A stretch of 64,000 nucleotides of DNA from Clostridium paraputrificum (GTDB lineage Bacteria > Bacillota > Clostridia > Clostridiales > Clostridiaceae), in NCBI RefSeq assembly GCF_900447045.1, contig NZ_UAWH01000005.1:558001-622000 (forward strand), given 5' to 3'. Shown piece after piece: positions 8,834 through 16,888 of the stretch (within the stretch, counting starts at the first letter, position 1; each line of letters begins with the position of its first letter). The position numbers and the translations under genes were made by a program. The notes below the pieces were generated by a model. That model was not told the origin of the DNA, ran no database searches, and was given only the letters and a program-made list of their open reading frames with translations.

Positions 8834-10516
8834 ATGGCAGAAATTTTGATTTTATTACAGATAGTTTTAATGGGGTTAATGATATATCTTATTATATCTA
8901 ATAATAAGAGTATGAGGGCAAGAAAAGTAGTTATAGATAAAGAAAGTACTAAGGAATTAGAGAAGTTATACAAAATGAGGGGAATTACATTGACAGTACC
9001 CTTAACAGAAAAAAGTAGGCCTAGTAGTTTTCAAGAGGTAGTTGGTCAAGATAAGGGGATAAAAGCGTTAAAAGCAGCTTTATGTGGCCCTAATCCACAA
9101 CATGTAATAATATATGGCCCTCCAGGAGTTGGTAAGACAGCAGCTGCTAGATTGGTTCTGGAAGAAGCTAAGAAAAACAGTAGCTCTCCTTTTAAGAAAG
9201 AATCTAAGTTTGTTGAAATAGATGCAACAACAATTAGGTTTGATGAGAGAGGGATTGCGGACCCATTAATAGGTTCTGTACATGACCCGATATATCAGGG
9301 GGCAGGCTCTTTAGGAGTAGCTGGAATACCACAGCCTAAACCTGGAGCAGTTACAAAGGCTCATGGAGGAGTACTGTTTATAGATGAAATAGGTGAACTT
9401 CATCCTATAGAACTAAATAAGTTATTAAAAGTTCTTGAGGACAGGAAGGTCTTTTTAGATAGTTCCTATTATAGTTCGGAAGATCCTAATATGCCTAAAT
9501 ATATTAAGGAGGTTTTTGAAAATGGTTTGCCTGCAGATTTTAGATTAATTGGCGCAACAACTAAAAGTCCAGAAGATATTCTTCCTGCAATAAGGTCAAG
9601 GTGCGTAGAAATATTCTTTAGAGCATTAGATTCAGATGAGATAATAAAAATTGGAGTAGATGCATCAAGAAAAGCAGGGTTAAAGTTAGACAAAAAGTGT
9701 GAAGAATTAATAGGAGAATTCTGTAGTAATGGTAGAGAGGTTATCAATTTAATACAGTTATGTTCAGGGGTTGCTTTAAATGAAAATAGAGATTATATAA
9801 CTAACAATGATGTGGAATGGGTAATAGAAAATTGCCAGTATACAAAGAGAATAGAAGAAAAGGTATTTGAGGCCCCTTCTATAGGAAAAGTAAATGGTTT
9901 GGCTGTTTATGGCGCTAATATAGGAGCTGTTATGACTATAGAAGCATCTGCTAAGAGGGTTAAGGATGGTGTTGGAAAGTTAAAGGTATCTGGAGTAGTT
10001 GAAGAGGAGAGTATATCTAGTAATAATAAAAAGGTTACAAGGAAAAGTATGATTATTTCTTCTGTAGAAAATGTTCTAACAATACTAAGTAATATATTCG
10101 ATATTGATTGTAAGAAATATGATATACACGTTAATATTCCGGGTGGTTCTTTAGTTGATGGTCCTTCAGCTGGTATAGCTATTGCTACTGCAATTTATAG
10201 TGCAATAAAAGATATGAAAGTAAATAATAAAGTAGCTATGACAGGTGAAGTAGGATTATTAGGTGGAGTAAAACCAATAGGTGGAGTTAGAGCTAAAATA
10301 ATAGGGGCAAAGAAAGCTGGAGCAAGTAAAGTTATTATACCAAAAGAAAATTGGAGTGAAGGTCTTCTTGAAGTAGGTGGTATTGAAATATGTCCAGTTG
10401 AAAATATTAAAGAAGTATTTAATATGGCCTTTATAAATTTCCCTATATCTTTAGAAGAAGAGGATTTGAATATTCTTTCAGCCAGTGGTGAAAGCAAAGA
10501 GAAAGGTGTTTGCTAA
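8834..10516 (+). CDS. lonB: LonB, membrane-anchored ATP-dependent Lon-type protease
   Basis: The 560 residues start with one membrane helix (about 3-22), replacing the large N-terminal domain of LonA. An AAA+ domain follows (Walker A GPPGVGKT near 97-104, Walker B VLFIDEIGE), then a Lon protease domain with the Ser-Lys dyad S445 (GPSAGIA) and K488, spaced 43 residues as in LonA. In Bacillus it is a forespore-expressed protease acting early in sporulation. TTGGAGG precedes the ATG. Its position next to lon, and a sigma-F-like promoter upstream, fit the sporulation role. A terminator separates it from lon. Confidence 0.96.
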   Translation: MAEILILLQIVLMGLMIYLIISNNKSMRARKVVIDKESTKELEKLYKMRGITLTVPLTEKSRPSSFQEVVGQDKGIKALKAALCGPNPQHVIIYGPPGVGKTAAARLVLEEAKKNSSSPFKKESKFVEIDATTIRFDERGIADPLIGSVHDPIYQGAGSLGVAGIPQPKPGAVTKAHGGVLFIDEIGELHPIELNKLLKVLEDRKVFLDSSYYSSEDPNMPKYIKEVFENGLPADFRLIGATTKSPEDILPAIRSRCVEIFFRALDSDEIIKIGVDASRKAGLKLDKKCEELIGEFCSNGREVINLIQLCSGVALNENRDYITNNDVEWVIENCQYTKRIEEKVFEAPSIGKVNGLAVYGANIGAVMTIEASAKRVKDGVGKLKVSGVVEEESISSNNKKVTRKSMIISSVENVLTILSNIFDIDCKKYDIHVNIPGGSLVDGPSAGIAIATAIYSAIKDMKVNNKVAMTGEVGLLGGVKPIGGVRAKIIGAKKAGASKVIIPKENWSEGLLEVGGIEICPVENIKEVFNMAFINFPISLEEEDLNILSASGESKEKGVC

Positions 10517-10534
10517 TTATAGCTAACACCTTTT
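10502..10534 (+). terminator. Terminator overlapping the lonB stop codon
   Basis: AAAGGTGTT pairs with AACACCTTTT, extended by GCTA/TAGC. The 5' arm is inside the last lonB codons. The T-run is short (TTTT). Confidence 0.7.
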
Positions 10535-10546
10535 AAAGTCTAATTA

Positions 10547-10575
10547 TTGAAAAAAATATATATTATGTGTATACT
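10547..10575 (+). promoter_or_regulatory. Predicted sigma-A promoter of lon
   Basis: TTGAAA, a 17-base spacer and TATACT lie 43 bases upstream of the lon ATG. This explains how lon is expressed in vegetative cells independently of lonB. Confidence 0.65.
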
Positions 10576-10618
10576 AATTAAGTCTAAATAATTATAACAT
10601 GGATGGAGGGAGAGTATC

Positions 10619-12946
10619 ATGAAAGAGTATATTAGACTTCCTTTGATTCCTTTAAGGGGACTAACTATTTTTCCTAATATGGTATTACATTTTGATGTAG
10701 GACGTGAAAAATCAGTTGCTGCTATTGAAGAAGCAATGTTAAATGATGAAAATATATTTTTAGCATCACAAAGAGATCCGGAGATAGAAGAACCTACTTC
10801 TGAGAATATAAGTAAGATAGGAACTTTATGTAAGATAAAGCAAATAATAAAGATGCCTGGAGATACTATGAGAGTATTAGTAGAAGGTAAGGTAAGAGGC
10901 GAAATAAAGGAATATTTTAATAACGAAAACTACTTTGAGGTTTCTATAAGTGAGGTTAATGAAACTTTAGAAGAAAGTCCGGAGATAGAAGCTTACTTTA
11001 ATTCTTTAAAGAAAACTCTTGCAAGATTTTTAAAACAAGCAGGCGAAAACACTAGTGAATTTGCCAAAGAAATAAAACTTGTAGATAACGTAATAGAGTA
11101 TGTGGATATGGTTTCTGGATATTTACCAATATCTGAGGAAAAGAAACAAGAAATACTTGAAACTTTAGATATAAAGAAGAGAATAGAAGCTATCATAGTA
11201 TTTATAGAAAATGAGATAAAGGTTGTTCAAGTGCAAAAGAAACTTGCTAAAAAGATGAAGAAGAGTGTTGATGATTCTCAAAAAGAATTCTATTTAAGAG
11301 AGCAGCTTAAGTTTATTCAACAAGAATTAGGACAAGACGATGAAGAGACTAAAATAATAAAGGAATATGAACAAAAGCTTGAGACTATGAGATTTCCTAA
11401 GGAAGTTAAGGAGAAAGCTTCATATGAGCTAAAAAAGCTAAAAGGAATGAATATCTCTTCTTCTGAAGGAAGTACAATTCAAAGCTATTTAGATTGGGTA
11501 TTTGATTTACCATGGGGTAAGAATACAAAGGAACGATTAGATATAAATAGGGCAGAAGAAGTTTTAAATGAAGAGCATTATGGATTAGAGGATGTAAAAG
11601 AAAGAATATTAGAGTATCTTTCTGTTAAGAAGATGAGTGGAACTTTAAAAGGACCAATTTTATGTTTAGTAGGACCTCCAGGTGTTGGTAAAACATCTAT
11701 TGCAAGGTCTATTGCAAAGGCTGTAAATAGAAAGTATGTAAGAATGTCCTTAGGTGGAATGAGAGATGAAGCTGAAATTAGGGGACATAGGAGAACTTAT
11801 GTTGGAGCTATTCCAGGTAGAATAGTTTATTCATTGAAAGAAGCTAAATCAATGAACCCTCTAATATTATTAGATGAGATTGATAAGTTAAGCTCAGATT
11901 ATAAGGGGAATCCAGGGGATGCTCTATTGGAGGTATTAGATAGCGAACAAAACAAAACATTTAGGGATAATTACATGGAGCTTCCAATAGATTTATCTAA
12001 GGTTTTATTTATTACAACTGCAAATAGCTTGGATACAATACCACGACCATTGTTAGATAGAATGGAAGTTGTAGAAGTATCAGGATATACTTATGAAGAA
12101 AAGTTTAATATAGCAAGAAATCATTTGATTCCAAAAATATTTAAAGAATACAAATTAAATAATGAAGTTATTACTATAAATGATGAAGCTATTAGGTTTG
12201 TTATAGATGGTTATACAAGGGAATCTGGTGTAAGAAGCCTTGAAAGAGTTATTTCTTCTTTAATTAGAAAGTCAATGGCGTCTATATTAAAGAAAAATTT
12301 AAAGGGCATGAATATAGATAAGGCTAAGGTAGAAGAGTTACTTGGAACTAAGAGATATAGCTTTGATGAAAAGATGAAAGAAGACAAGATTGGTGTAGTT
12401 ACAGGAATGGCTTGGACTGCATATGGTGGAGATACTTTACCAGTAGAAGCTATGGTTATGAGTGGTAGTGGTAAACTTCAGCTTACAGGACAGCTTGGTG
12501 ATGTAATGCAAGAATCAGCAAAGGCAGCCTATACATATGTAAGGGCAAATGCATCTAAGTACAATATAAAAGAAGATTTCTATAAGACTAAGGACATACA
12601 TATTCATGTTCCAGAAGGTGCGGTTCCTAAGGATGGACCTTCTGCTGGTGTTACTATGGTAACTGCTCTTGTATCAGCGTTATCAGGTAATAAGGTTAAG
12701 TGTAACGTAGCTATGACAGGTGAAGTTACTTTAACAGGAAGGGTTTTAGCTATAGGTGGTTTAAAAGAAAAATCTTTAGCAGCTTATAGAATGGGAATAG
12801 ATACAATAATAATTCCAAAAGAAAATGAAAAAGATATAGAAAAGATACCTTCTTCAGTTAAGGAAAACCTTACTATTATAACAGCAGAGGATGTTGGAGA
12901 GGTATTAAAAAATGCTATAGTTGGAGATGAAGCCAATGAGAATTAA
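10619..12946 (+). CDS. lon: Lon (LonA), ATP-dependent serine protease
   Basis: At 775 residues this is full length. It has an N-terminal substrate-recognition LON domain (about 1-200), a coiled-coil linker, AAA+ (Walker A GPPGVGKT, Walker [10 protein letters not shown]) and a protease domain with S675 in PKDGPSAGV and K718 in GLKEKS. Lon degrades misfolded and short-lived regulatory proteins in the cytoplasm. GGATGGAGGG precedes the ATG. The last 11 bases overlap engB, so the two are translationally coupled. No CtsR-type operator is seen at its promoter. Confidence 0.98.
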   Translation: MKEYIRLPLIPLRGLTIFPNMVLHFDVGREKSVAAIEEAMLNDENIFLASQRDPEIEEPTSENISKIGTLCKIKQIIKMPGDTMRVLVEGKVRGEIKEYFNNENYFEVSISEVNETLEESPEIEAYFNSLKKTLARFLKQAGENTSEFAKEIKLVDNVIEYVDMVSGYLPISEEKKQEILETLDIKKRIEAIIVFIENEIKVVQVQKKLAKKMKKSVDDSQKEFYLREQLKFIQQELGQDDEETKIIKEYEQKLETMRFPKEVKEKASYELKKLKGMNISSSEGSTIQSYLDWVFDLPWGKNTKERLDINRAEEVLNEEHYGLEDVKERILEYLSVKKMSGTLKGPILCLVGPPGVGKTSIARSIAKAVNRKYVRMSLGGMRDEAEIRGHRRTYVGAIPGRIVYSLKEAKSMNPLILLDEIDKLSSDYKGNPGDALLEVLDSEQNKTFRDNYMELPIDLSKVLFITTANSLDTIPRPLLDRMEVVEVSGYTYEEKFNIARNHLIPKIFKEYKLNNEVITINDEAIRFVIDGYTRESGVRSLERVISSLIRKSMASILKKNLKGMNIDKAKVEELLGTKRYSFDEKMKEDKIGVVTGMAWTAYGGDTLPVEAMVMSGSGKLQLTGQLGDVMQESAKAAYTYVRANASKYNIKEDFYKTKDIHIHVPEGAVPKDGPSAGVTMVTALVSALSGNKVKCNVAMTGEVTLTGRVLAIGGLKEKSLAAYRMGIDTIIIPKENEKDIEKIPSSVKENLTIITAEDVGEVLKNAIVGDEANEN

Positions 12947-13529
12947 ACAAAGTGAATTTATAATTTCGGCTGTAAAAAGAGACCAGTATCCTAAAGATGA
13001 TAGGGTAGAGGTAGCTTTTGTTGGAAGGTCAAACGTAGGTAAGAGTTCAATTATAAATGCTCTTACTAATAGAAGAAAGTTAGCTAAAGTAAGTGGTACT
13101 CCAGGAAAGACAAGGCTAATTAATTTCTTTCTTATAAATAATGACTTTTATTTAGTAGATTTACCTGGGTATGGATATGCAAAGGTGTCAAAGAAAGAAA
13201 AGGAGAGCTGGGGGAAGACAATAGAAACTTACTTAAATGGTAGAGAAGAGCTTAAGAGGGTTGTTCTTCTAGTGGATTCAAGACATAAGCCAACAGCTGA
13301 TGATATCATGATGCATGAATGGATAAAGCATTATGGATATGATGTTATAGTGGTTGCAACGAAGAGTGATAAGTTATCTAATAATGAATTAGGCAAAAGC
13401 AAAAAGATAATAAAAGAAACTTTAAAGTTAAGTCCGGAAGATAAATTGTATTACTTCTCATCATTAAATAAAAAAGGAAAAGATGAGTTAATAGATAATT
13501 TATTTGGAGATTTAGCTTCAGAAGAGTAG
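12936..13529 (+). CDS. engB: EngB/YsxC, ribosome-biogenesis GTP-binding protein
   Basis: The start is placed at ATG 12936 because GGAG lies 9 bases upstream and homologues begin at this point; the frame opens earlier at TTG 12921. The 197-residue product is a small TRAFAC GTPase with G1 [10 protein letters not shown]3 DLPGYG and G4 TKSDK. EngB acts in late assembly of the 50S subunit and is usually essential. It is encoded at the end of the lon gene in most firmicutes, as here, and is followed by a long terminator stem. Confidence 0.96.
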   Translation: MRIKQSEFIISAVKRDQYPKDDRVEVAFVGRSNVGKSSIINALTNRRKLAKVSGTPGKTRLINFFLINNDFYLVDLPGYGYAKVSKKEKESWGKTIETYLNGREELKRVVLLVDSRHKPTADDIMMHEWIKHYGYDVIVVATKSDKLSNNELGKSKKIIKETLKLSPEDKLYYFSSLNKKGKDELIDNLFGDLASEE

Positions 13530-13530
13530 T

Positions 13531-13578
13531 AAATAGAGCAATTTAGAGTTTTTTCTAAGTTGCTCTATTTATTTTTTT
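13531..13578 (+). terminator. Strong terminator of the lon-engB operon
   Basis: A 17-bp stem with one G-U pair (AAATAGAGCAATTTAGA with TCTAAGTTGCTCTATTT) closes a short GTTTTT loop and is followed by ATTTTTTT. Confidence 0.9.
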
Positions 13579-13679
13579 GTAGTAAATAAGAAATTTTATA
13601 TGAAAATTGTGTCAAATAATTTTTTATAGAATAAGATATACTATAAAAATTAAATATTAAATCCCAAGGAGGAAATGAT

Positions 13680-14138
13680 ATGGAAATCAATGACATTATT
13701 AATGGATTAAACTGTAATAATGGCACAAACAACAATAATTGTGGAACTAACAATAATAATTGTGGTTGTGGCGGAAATGGCGGATTTGGTAACTGCGGAT
13801 TTGGTAACTGCGGTGGATTCGGCGGTTGGTGGATTTGGATAATCTTATTATTCTTCTTCTTCGGTTGGGGCGGAAATGGCTTTGGCGGAGGCTTTGGTGG
13901 TAACTATGGTGGAAATAATTGTTGCTGCTGCTGCGAAAAGAAGAGAAAGAAAGATGATTGTTGCTGCTGCTGCGGAGGAAATAACTACAACAATGGATGC
14001 GGATGCGGAAATGGAAACAATAATGGATTCTTTGGCGGATCTTGGTGGTTATTCTTACTAGTTCTATTATTTATATGCTCTGGTGATTGTGGTGGTTGTG
14101 GCAACTTTATAGGTGATGGTTGCGGTTGCGGATGCTAA
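13680..14138 (+). CDS. Gly/Cys/Asn-rich low-complexity membrane protein
   Basis: The 152 residues are built almost entirely of Gly, Cys, Asn, Phe and Trp. Two hydrophobic helices (about 48-62, WWIWIILLFFFF, and about 122-133, WLFLLVLLFIC) alternate with GGFGG/GNCG repeats, two five-Cys clusters (CCCCC) around a KKRKKDD basic patch, and a CGCGC terminus. AAGGAGG precedes the ATG. GC content and codon use are atypical because of the GGN/TGY codons. Such composition resembles spore-coat or crosslinked structural proteins, but no family is recognised and no sporulation promoter is convincing upstream. It is the first of three similarly odd genes. Confidence 0.75.
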   Translation: MEINDIINGLNCNNGTNNNNCGTNNNNCGCGGNGGFGNCGFGNCGGFGGWWIWIILLFFFFGWGGNGFGGGFGGNYGGNNCCCCCEKKRKKDDCCCCCGGNNYNNGCGCGNGNNNGFFGGSWWLFLLVLLFICSGDCGGCGNFIGDGCGCGC

Positions 14139-14178
14139 TAAAATAGCTATCTGACTAATCTAGAAGGGAGCGATAGTT

Positions 14179-14454
14179 ATGTCAAAGAAGAAGCGTAGAA
14201 AAGATAATTACTGCTGTTGCGAATGTTGTGATCCATGCAATTGTTGTAATTGCTGTGATTATTGTTGTGATGATTGTTGCTGTGGAGGCAATAACAACAA
14301 TGGAATGGGCTGTGGTATTCTAGAAGCTATTATATTCTGGCTAATAGCTTGCGGAGCAGGATTATTAAACACTAATTCAATCTTAATAATATTACTATTT
14401 TTACTTTATGGTTGGAGCTGCGGTAGTTGCGGATTCGACGGATTTGGTTGGTAG
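14179..14454 (+). CDS. Cysteine-cluster membrane protein, function unknown
   Basis: The 91-residue product opens with a basic MSKKKRRKD stretch, then a dense cysteine block (about residues 12-35: CCCECC, CNCCNCC, CCDDCCC). An Asn/Gly spacer and two hydrophobic segments follow (about 48-62 and 66-78), then a CGSCG end. GAAGGGAG is 9 bases before the ATG. Its plan (basic N-terminus, Cys cluster, membrane helices, Gly/Cys tail) is a rearranged version of its 5' neighbour, which suggests a shared role. Metal binding or disulfide cross-linking is an inference from composition. Confidence 0.75.
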   Translation: MSKKKRRKDNYCCCECCDPCNCCNCCDYCCDDCCCGGNNNNGMGCGILEAIIFWLIACGAGLLNTNSILIILLFLLYGWSCGSCGFDGFGW

Positions 14455-14462
14455 TAAAGTTA

Positions 14463-14490
14463 TGTGGAGGGCAGAAATGCCCTCCAAAAA
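14463..14490 (+). other. Hairpin that masks a Shine-Dalgarno-like sequence
   Basis: GGAGGGC pairs with GCCCTCC around AGAAAT, followed by AAAAAA rather than T on either strand, so it is not a normal terminator. GGAGGG is 5 bases before ATG 14477, which opens an 18-codon frame ending near 14533. It could be an mRNA-processing or stability stem between genes 14179 and 14568. Confidence 0.45.
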
Positions 14491-14567
14491 ATTTGCCATA
14501 AATTATAACCAAAATATGCATTTGTACATATAATATCATAAATAATACTCATTTTAGGAGGATCATT

Positions 14568-15077
14568 ATGTCAAAACGTAGGCATAGAGATAGATCAAGA
14601 GAGAGTAATAATATGGGTAGGAATCAAGGCTTTGGTGCAAACTCAAATAATAGATTTCCATTTGGAATTAATCCACAACAACTTCTTGGGATGTTAGGTG
14701 GAAACTTTGATATGAATAGACTAGGAAGCATATTAAATTCGATGAATATGGAAGGCTTTGATTTAAACTCAATGAATCAACAGATGAATAACAATAATAA
14801 CGGAAACTCTAATATGAATAGTAACAACAATAATTTTAACTTTGAAAGTATGATGAATGCAATGAATGGAATGAATATGATGGGGAATCATATGGACAAC
14901 AATAAAGTAAATACGGAAAATACATCTAAATTCGATGAAAGCTCATATTCTGAAGAAGTTGATGATGAGAACATACAGATATTATTATCTTTGAGAAAAA
15001 TAGTTGACCCTAATAAAGTACAATTTGTAGATAAAATAATAGAATTATATAATAATGGTGCATTTAATGAAAAATAA
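14568..15077 (+). CDS. Asn/Met-rich low-complexity protein with conserved C-terminus
   Basis: The 169 residues have a basic N-terminus (MSKRRHRDRSRE), a long Asn/Met/Gly/Phe-rich middle (about 15-115) and a more normal acidic C-terminal segment (about 125-169). That segment contains a predicted helix ILLSLRKIVDPNKVQFVDK, which looks like a conserved clostridial tail found after variable low-complexity regions. TAGGAGGATC precedes the ATG. The protein probably has no membrane span, unlike its two neighbours. Together the three genes look like a structural (spore or envelope) group. A candidate small RNA begins right after the stop codon. Confidence 0.75.
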   Translation: MSKRRHRDRSRESNNMGRNQGFGANSNNRFPFGINPQQLLGMLGGNFDMNRLGSILNSMNMEGFDLNSMNQQMNNNNNGNSNMNSNNNNFNFESMMNAMNGMNMMGNHMDNNKVNTENTSKFDESSYSEEVDDENIQILLSLRKIVDPNKVQFVDKIIELYNNGAFNEK

Positions 15078-15081
15078 AACT

Positions 15082-15111
15082 GTATAATTCTCATAAATAT
15101 AGTCAATAATA
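15082..15111 (+). promoter_or_regulatory. Sigma-F-like promoter candidate for the small RNA
   Basis: GTATA (15082-15086), 15 bases, GTCAATAATA (15102-15111) matches GYWTA-N15-GGNRANAHTR at all specified positions except one (T for the second G). It starts 5 bases after the stop of the preceding gene and would initiate near 15118, immediately before the first RNA hairpin. Confidence 0.5.
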
Positions 15112-15117
15112 TTAATG

Positions 15118-15214
15118 TACCGGAGAAAGTATTCTCCTATAGCTACATGAAGTTATTCTTCATAAAGCTAAAACCCCCCATCCCCCTTTTAGGCCGCAGT
15201 TGATGCGGCCTTTT
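15118..15214 (+). ncRNA. Candidate forespore small RNA (CsfG-like), double hairpin plus two C-tracts
   Basis: About 97 bases with no ORF form hairpin 1 (15122-15137, GGAGAA/TTCTCC), hairpin 2 (15140-15170, TAGCT..ATGAAG paired with CTTCAT..AGCTA) and an unpaired stretch holding CCCCCC (15174-15179) and CCCCC (15182-15186). A GC-rich terminator stem (AGGCCGCA/TGCGGCC, then TTTT) closes it. The C-tracts are complementary to GGGGG-type Shine-Dalgarno sequences, which are common in this window. CsfG is a sigma-F/sigma-G-dependent RNA widely conserved in endospore formers; I recall it as hairpin-rich with pyrimidine tracts, but cannot check the match here. Confidence 0.55.
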
Positions 15215-15216
15215 CA
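15191..15216 (+). terminator. GC-rich terminator
   Basis: AGGCCGCA, a GTTGA loop and TGCGGCCT are followed by TTTC ACTTTTTATTTTTT. It ends the small RNA and any read-through from the Cys-rich genes, and stands tail to tail with the minus-strand gene beyond it. Confidence 0.85.
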
Positions 15217-15220
15217 CTTT

Positions 15221-16141
15221 TTATTTTTTGTATATTGAGGATATTTTGTATGAATTATCTCCGCTCTTTATTGTATTTACATAGAATGTAGTTTCAGTCT
15301 TTGATGAATCATCTTTTTCACGGATATATTTTTCAAAAGATAATGTCCATTTCATTGATGTTATATTACCTTCGTTATCAATAGATTCGTCATAAAAGAA
15401 AGCATTTTGAAAGCTGTATTGATTATGTTCTTTATCAAGGTTCCACAATAACCCTAGTTCGCTTTCTGAGATGTTTTCAGTGAATATATCTGGCACTTCA
15501 TCTAATTCATAATCTTTTTGCAACAAGTCAATTAAAGACAGGATGTTGCCAAGATCCGGAATTTTAATGCTATCTTTAGTTATATTTATTGTGGCATTAT
15601 CTATTATCATAAACGAATCTAAAGATGAGTTGCCAGAAGATGAGTTTAATGAGTAACATTGTGGAGTTTTATTTCCATTTGAATCTAGTATGCCAAAAAT
15701 GTTTTTGTTAGATGTAAAGACCTTTTTAAAGTCACCATCTATCCATTTAAAGACATAAGATATACTTTTATCTTGTGATGCTTGTACTATTATCTCTGGC
15801 GTGGAGCTTCTAGAAAGGTTTTTTATAAATACTTTTGTTGGCCAATAGGGTTTTGTTTTTCCTAATTGATTGTTTTCACATAATTTACTTAGGAAATAGT
15901 TTTTATTTCCAATAGTAATTTTTATATCATCAAAGCCATCATTAGATATTATTTCAATAGTATCTTCTATATTGTCCCCGTTTAGATCAATTGATGTGGC
16001 TTTTCCATAATCTATGGGGGCTATAACATTAATATCAGTTTCATTTTTAGGGATTCGTAACAAAATTAATGTAGAGATTATTAGTATTATAAAAAATGAG
16101 AAGATTAGAATTTGTTTCTTTTTTATAATTAGTACCTTCAA
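15221..16141 (-). CDS. Membrane-anchored extracytoplasmic protein, function unknown
   Basis: The preferred start is TTG 16141, 8 bases after a strong GAGG(TGA) site; a GTG at 16150 is in frame but overlaps that site. The roughly 306-residue product has one N-terminal membrane helix (about 10-28, rich in Ile/Leu/Phe) and an outer domain. Residues about 45-70 (DLNGDNIEDTIEI) form a calcium-loop-like motif of the FG-GAP/VCBS-repeat type. Ser/Asn-rich and beta-rich regions follow. No enzymatic motif is seen. It lies downstream of the PerR-like gene on the same strand but is separated from it by a terminator. Confidence 0.75.
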   Translation of the reverse strand: MKVLIIKKKQILIFSFFIILIISTLILLRIPKNETDINVIAPIDYGKATSIDLNGDNIEDTIEIISNDGFDDIKITIGNKNYFLSKLCENNQLGKTKPYWPTKVFIKNLSRSSTPEIIVQASQDKSISYVFKWIDGDFKKVFTSNKNIFGILDSNGNKTPQCYSLNSSSGNSSLDSFMIIDNATINITKDSIKIPDLGNILSLIDLLQKDYELDEVPDIFTENISESELGLLWNLDKEHNQYSFQNAFFYDESIDNEGNITSMKWTLSFEKYIREKDDSSKTETTFYVNTIKSGDNSYKISSIYKK

Positions 16142-16190
16142 TTTACTCACCTCATATACATTATATGAAGAGTTTAATAAGAATATAAAT

Positions 16191-16221
16191 AAAAAAAGAT
16201 CACTTTATATAAAGTGACCTT
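16191..16221 (-). terminator. Terminator of the PerR-like gene (minus strand)
   Basis: On the minus strand GGTCACTTT and AAAGTGATC pair around ATAT, followed by seven T residues. It sits immediately after the stop codon. Confidence 0.85.
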
Positions 16222-16632
16222 TTACTTGTCGCAATCAGGACATATTCCATAGAAGTATATTTGGTTTGATAAAATCTTGTACTTTGAAAGCTTACTAGCT
16301 TCAGCATTTAAGTTATCTAAGCATAGAGAATCTAAATCTTCTACTTTACTACAATTTATACATTGAAGATGTGGATGTGGATGAGTAGTTCCATCATATC
16401 TGAAGTTACCTTCACCAACATTTATTTCTTGTATTAACCCGACCTCAGCTAATGTTTTTAGTGCTTTATAAACGGTAGCTAAACTCATAGTAGGATATTC
16501 TGTTTGAATAGCCTTATAAATTGCTTCTGCAGAAGGATGTTCCTTTGTGCTCATAAGATACTTATATACTGCAAGTCTTTGAGGAGTAAGCTTTAATTTT
16601 TTTTCTTTAAAAACAGCAGTTATGTTTTCCAT
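16222..16632 (-). CDS. perR: Fur-family regulator, PerR-like peroxide sensor
   Basis: The start is taken at ATG 16632 because AAAGGAT lies 8 bases before it; an in-frame ATG at 16641 overlaps that site. The 136 residues have a winged helix (LTPQRLAVYKYL...SLATVYKALKTL) and a dimerisation domain with a structural zinc site (CINC and CPDC). His-rich residues (HPHPHLQC) and Asp positions form the regulatory metal site. Fur proteins use this site for Fe or Mn; PerR derepresses oxidative-defence genes after metal-catalysed histidine oxidation. Fur or Zur identity cannot be excluded. It probably controls itself, because a PerR-like box lies upstream. Confidence 0.88.
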   Translation of the reverse strand: MENITAVFKEKKLKLTPQRLAVYKYLMSTKEHPSAEAIYKAIQTEYPTMSLATVYKALKTLAEVGLIQEINVGEGNFRYDGTTHPHPHLQCINCSKVEDLDSLCLDNLNAEASKLSKYKILSNQIYFYGICPDCDK

Positions 16633-16662
16633 AAGAGTCATCCTTTCCAGTTTGTTAACAAT

Positions 16663-16691
16663 ATTATAATAAATTATTAAATAAGTGTCAA
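16663..16691 (-). promoter_or_regulatory. Consensus sigma-A promoter of the PerR-like gene
   Basis: On the minus strand TTGACA (16691-16686), a 17-base spacer and TATAAT (16668-16663) are a perfect match. The spacer and flanks are AT-rich with imperfect inverted repeats, which could accommodate autoregulation. Confidence 0.8.
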
Positions 16692-16719
16692 TGATTATTC
16701 GTGGAAGTTAGTGAGTATT

Positions 16720-16734
16720 TAATAATAATTATTG
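16720..16734. promoter_or_regulatory. PerR-box-like inverted repeat
   Basis: TAATAAT-A-ATTATTG has the 7-1-7 form and matches TTATAAT-N-ATTATAA at 11 of 14 positions. It lies between the divergent promoters of the PerR-like gene and of the plus-strand small RNA, so it could control both. AT-richness raises the chance of coincidence. Confidence 0.4.
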
Positions 16735-16754
16735 TTTATTTAAATAAAAAGTGT

Positions 16755-16783
16755 TTGCTTAACCCTCAGAAGTATGTTAAAAT
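16755..16783 (+). promoter_or_regulatory. Predicted sigma-A promoter of a plus-strand leader or small RNA
   Basis: TTGCTT, a 17-base spacer and TAAAAT lie divergent to the perR promoter. Transcription would begin near 16790, far from any coding start. Confidence 0.5.
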
Positions 16784-16789
16784 ATAAAC

Positions 16790-16866
16790 AAATATGTTAA
16801 ATATTTAACATCAGTTCATGTTCAATTTCATTTTATAGGGGTATATAAATACTCCTATATTTTTTT
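16790..16866 (+). ncRNA. Candidate short small RNA beside perR
   Basis: About 77 bases contain a perfect 16-base palindrome (TGTTAAATATTTAACA, 16795-16810), an unpaired pyrimidine-rich linker and a terminator (ATAGGGGTAT/ATACTCCTAT, 16835-16858, then seven T). There is no ORF with a ribosome site. It may be a standalone small RNA or an attenuated leader; the downstream gene has its own promoter at 17010, which favours the former. Confidence 0.45.
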
Positions 16867-16888
16867 ATTTTCTTACCTTTAGTAGGAG

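Noticed and set aside
13876..14061. Second long frame inside the Gly/Cys-rich gene, Ala/Thr-rich
   Set aside because: It is a shadow of the TGC/GGN repeats in another frame, with no ribosome site.
15174..15186. C-tracts as a possible G-quadruplex on the minus strand
   Set aside because: Only two tracts are present; four would be needed. The unpaired-RNA explanation fits better.
16151..16190. GTG 16150 as start of the minus-strand membrane protein
   Set aside because: The GTG lies inside the ribosome-binding sequence that serves TTG 16141, so it is less likely, though not excluded.
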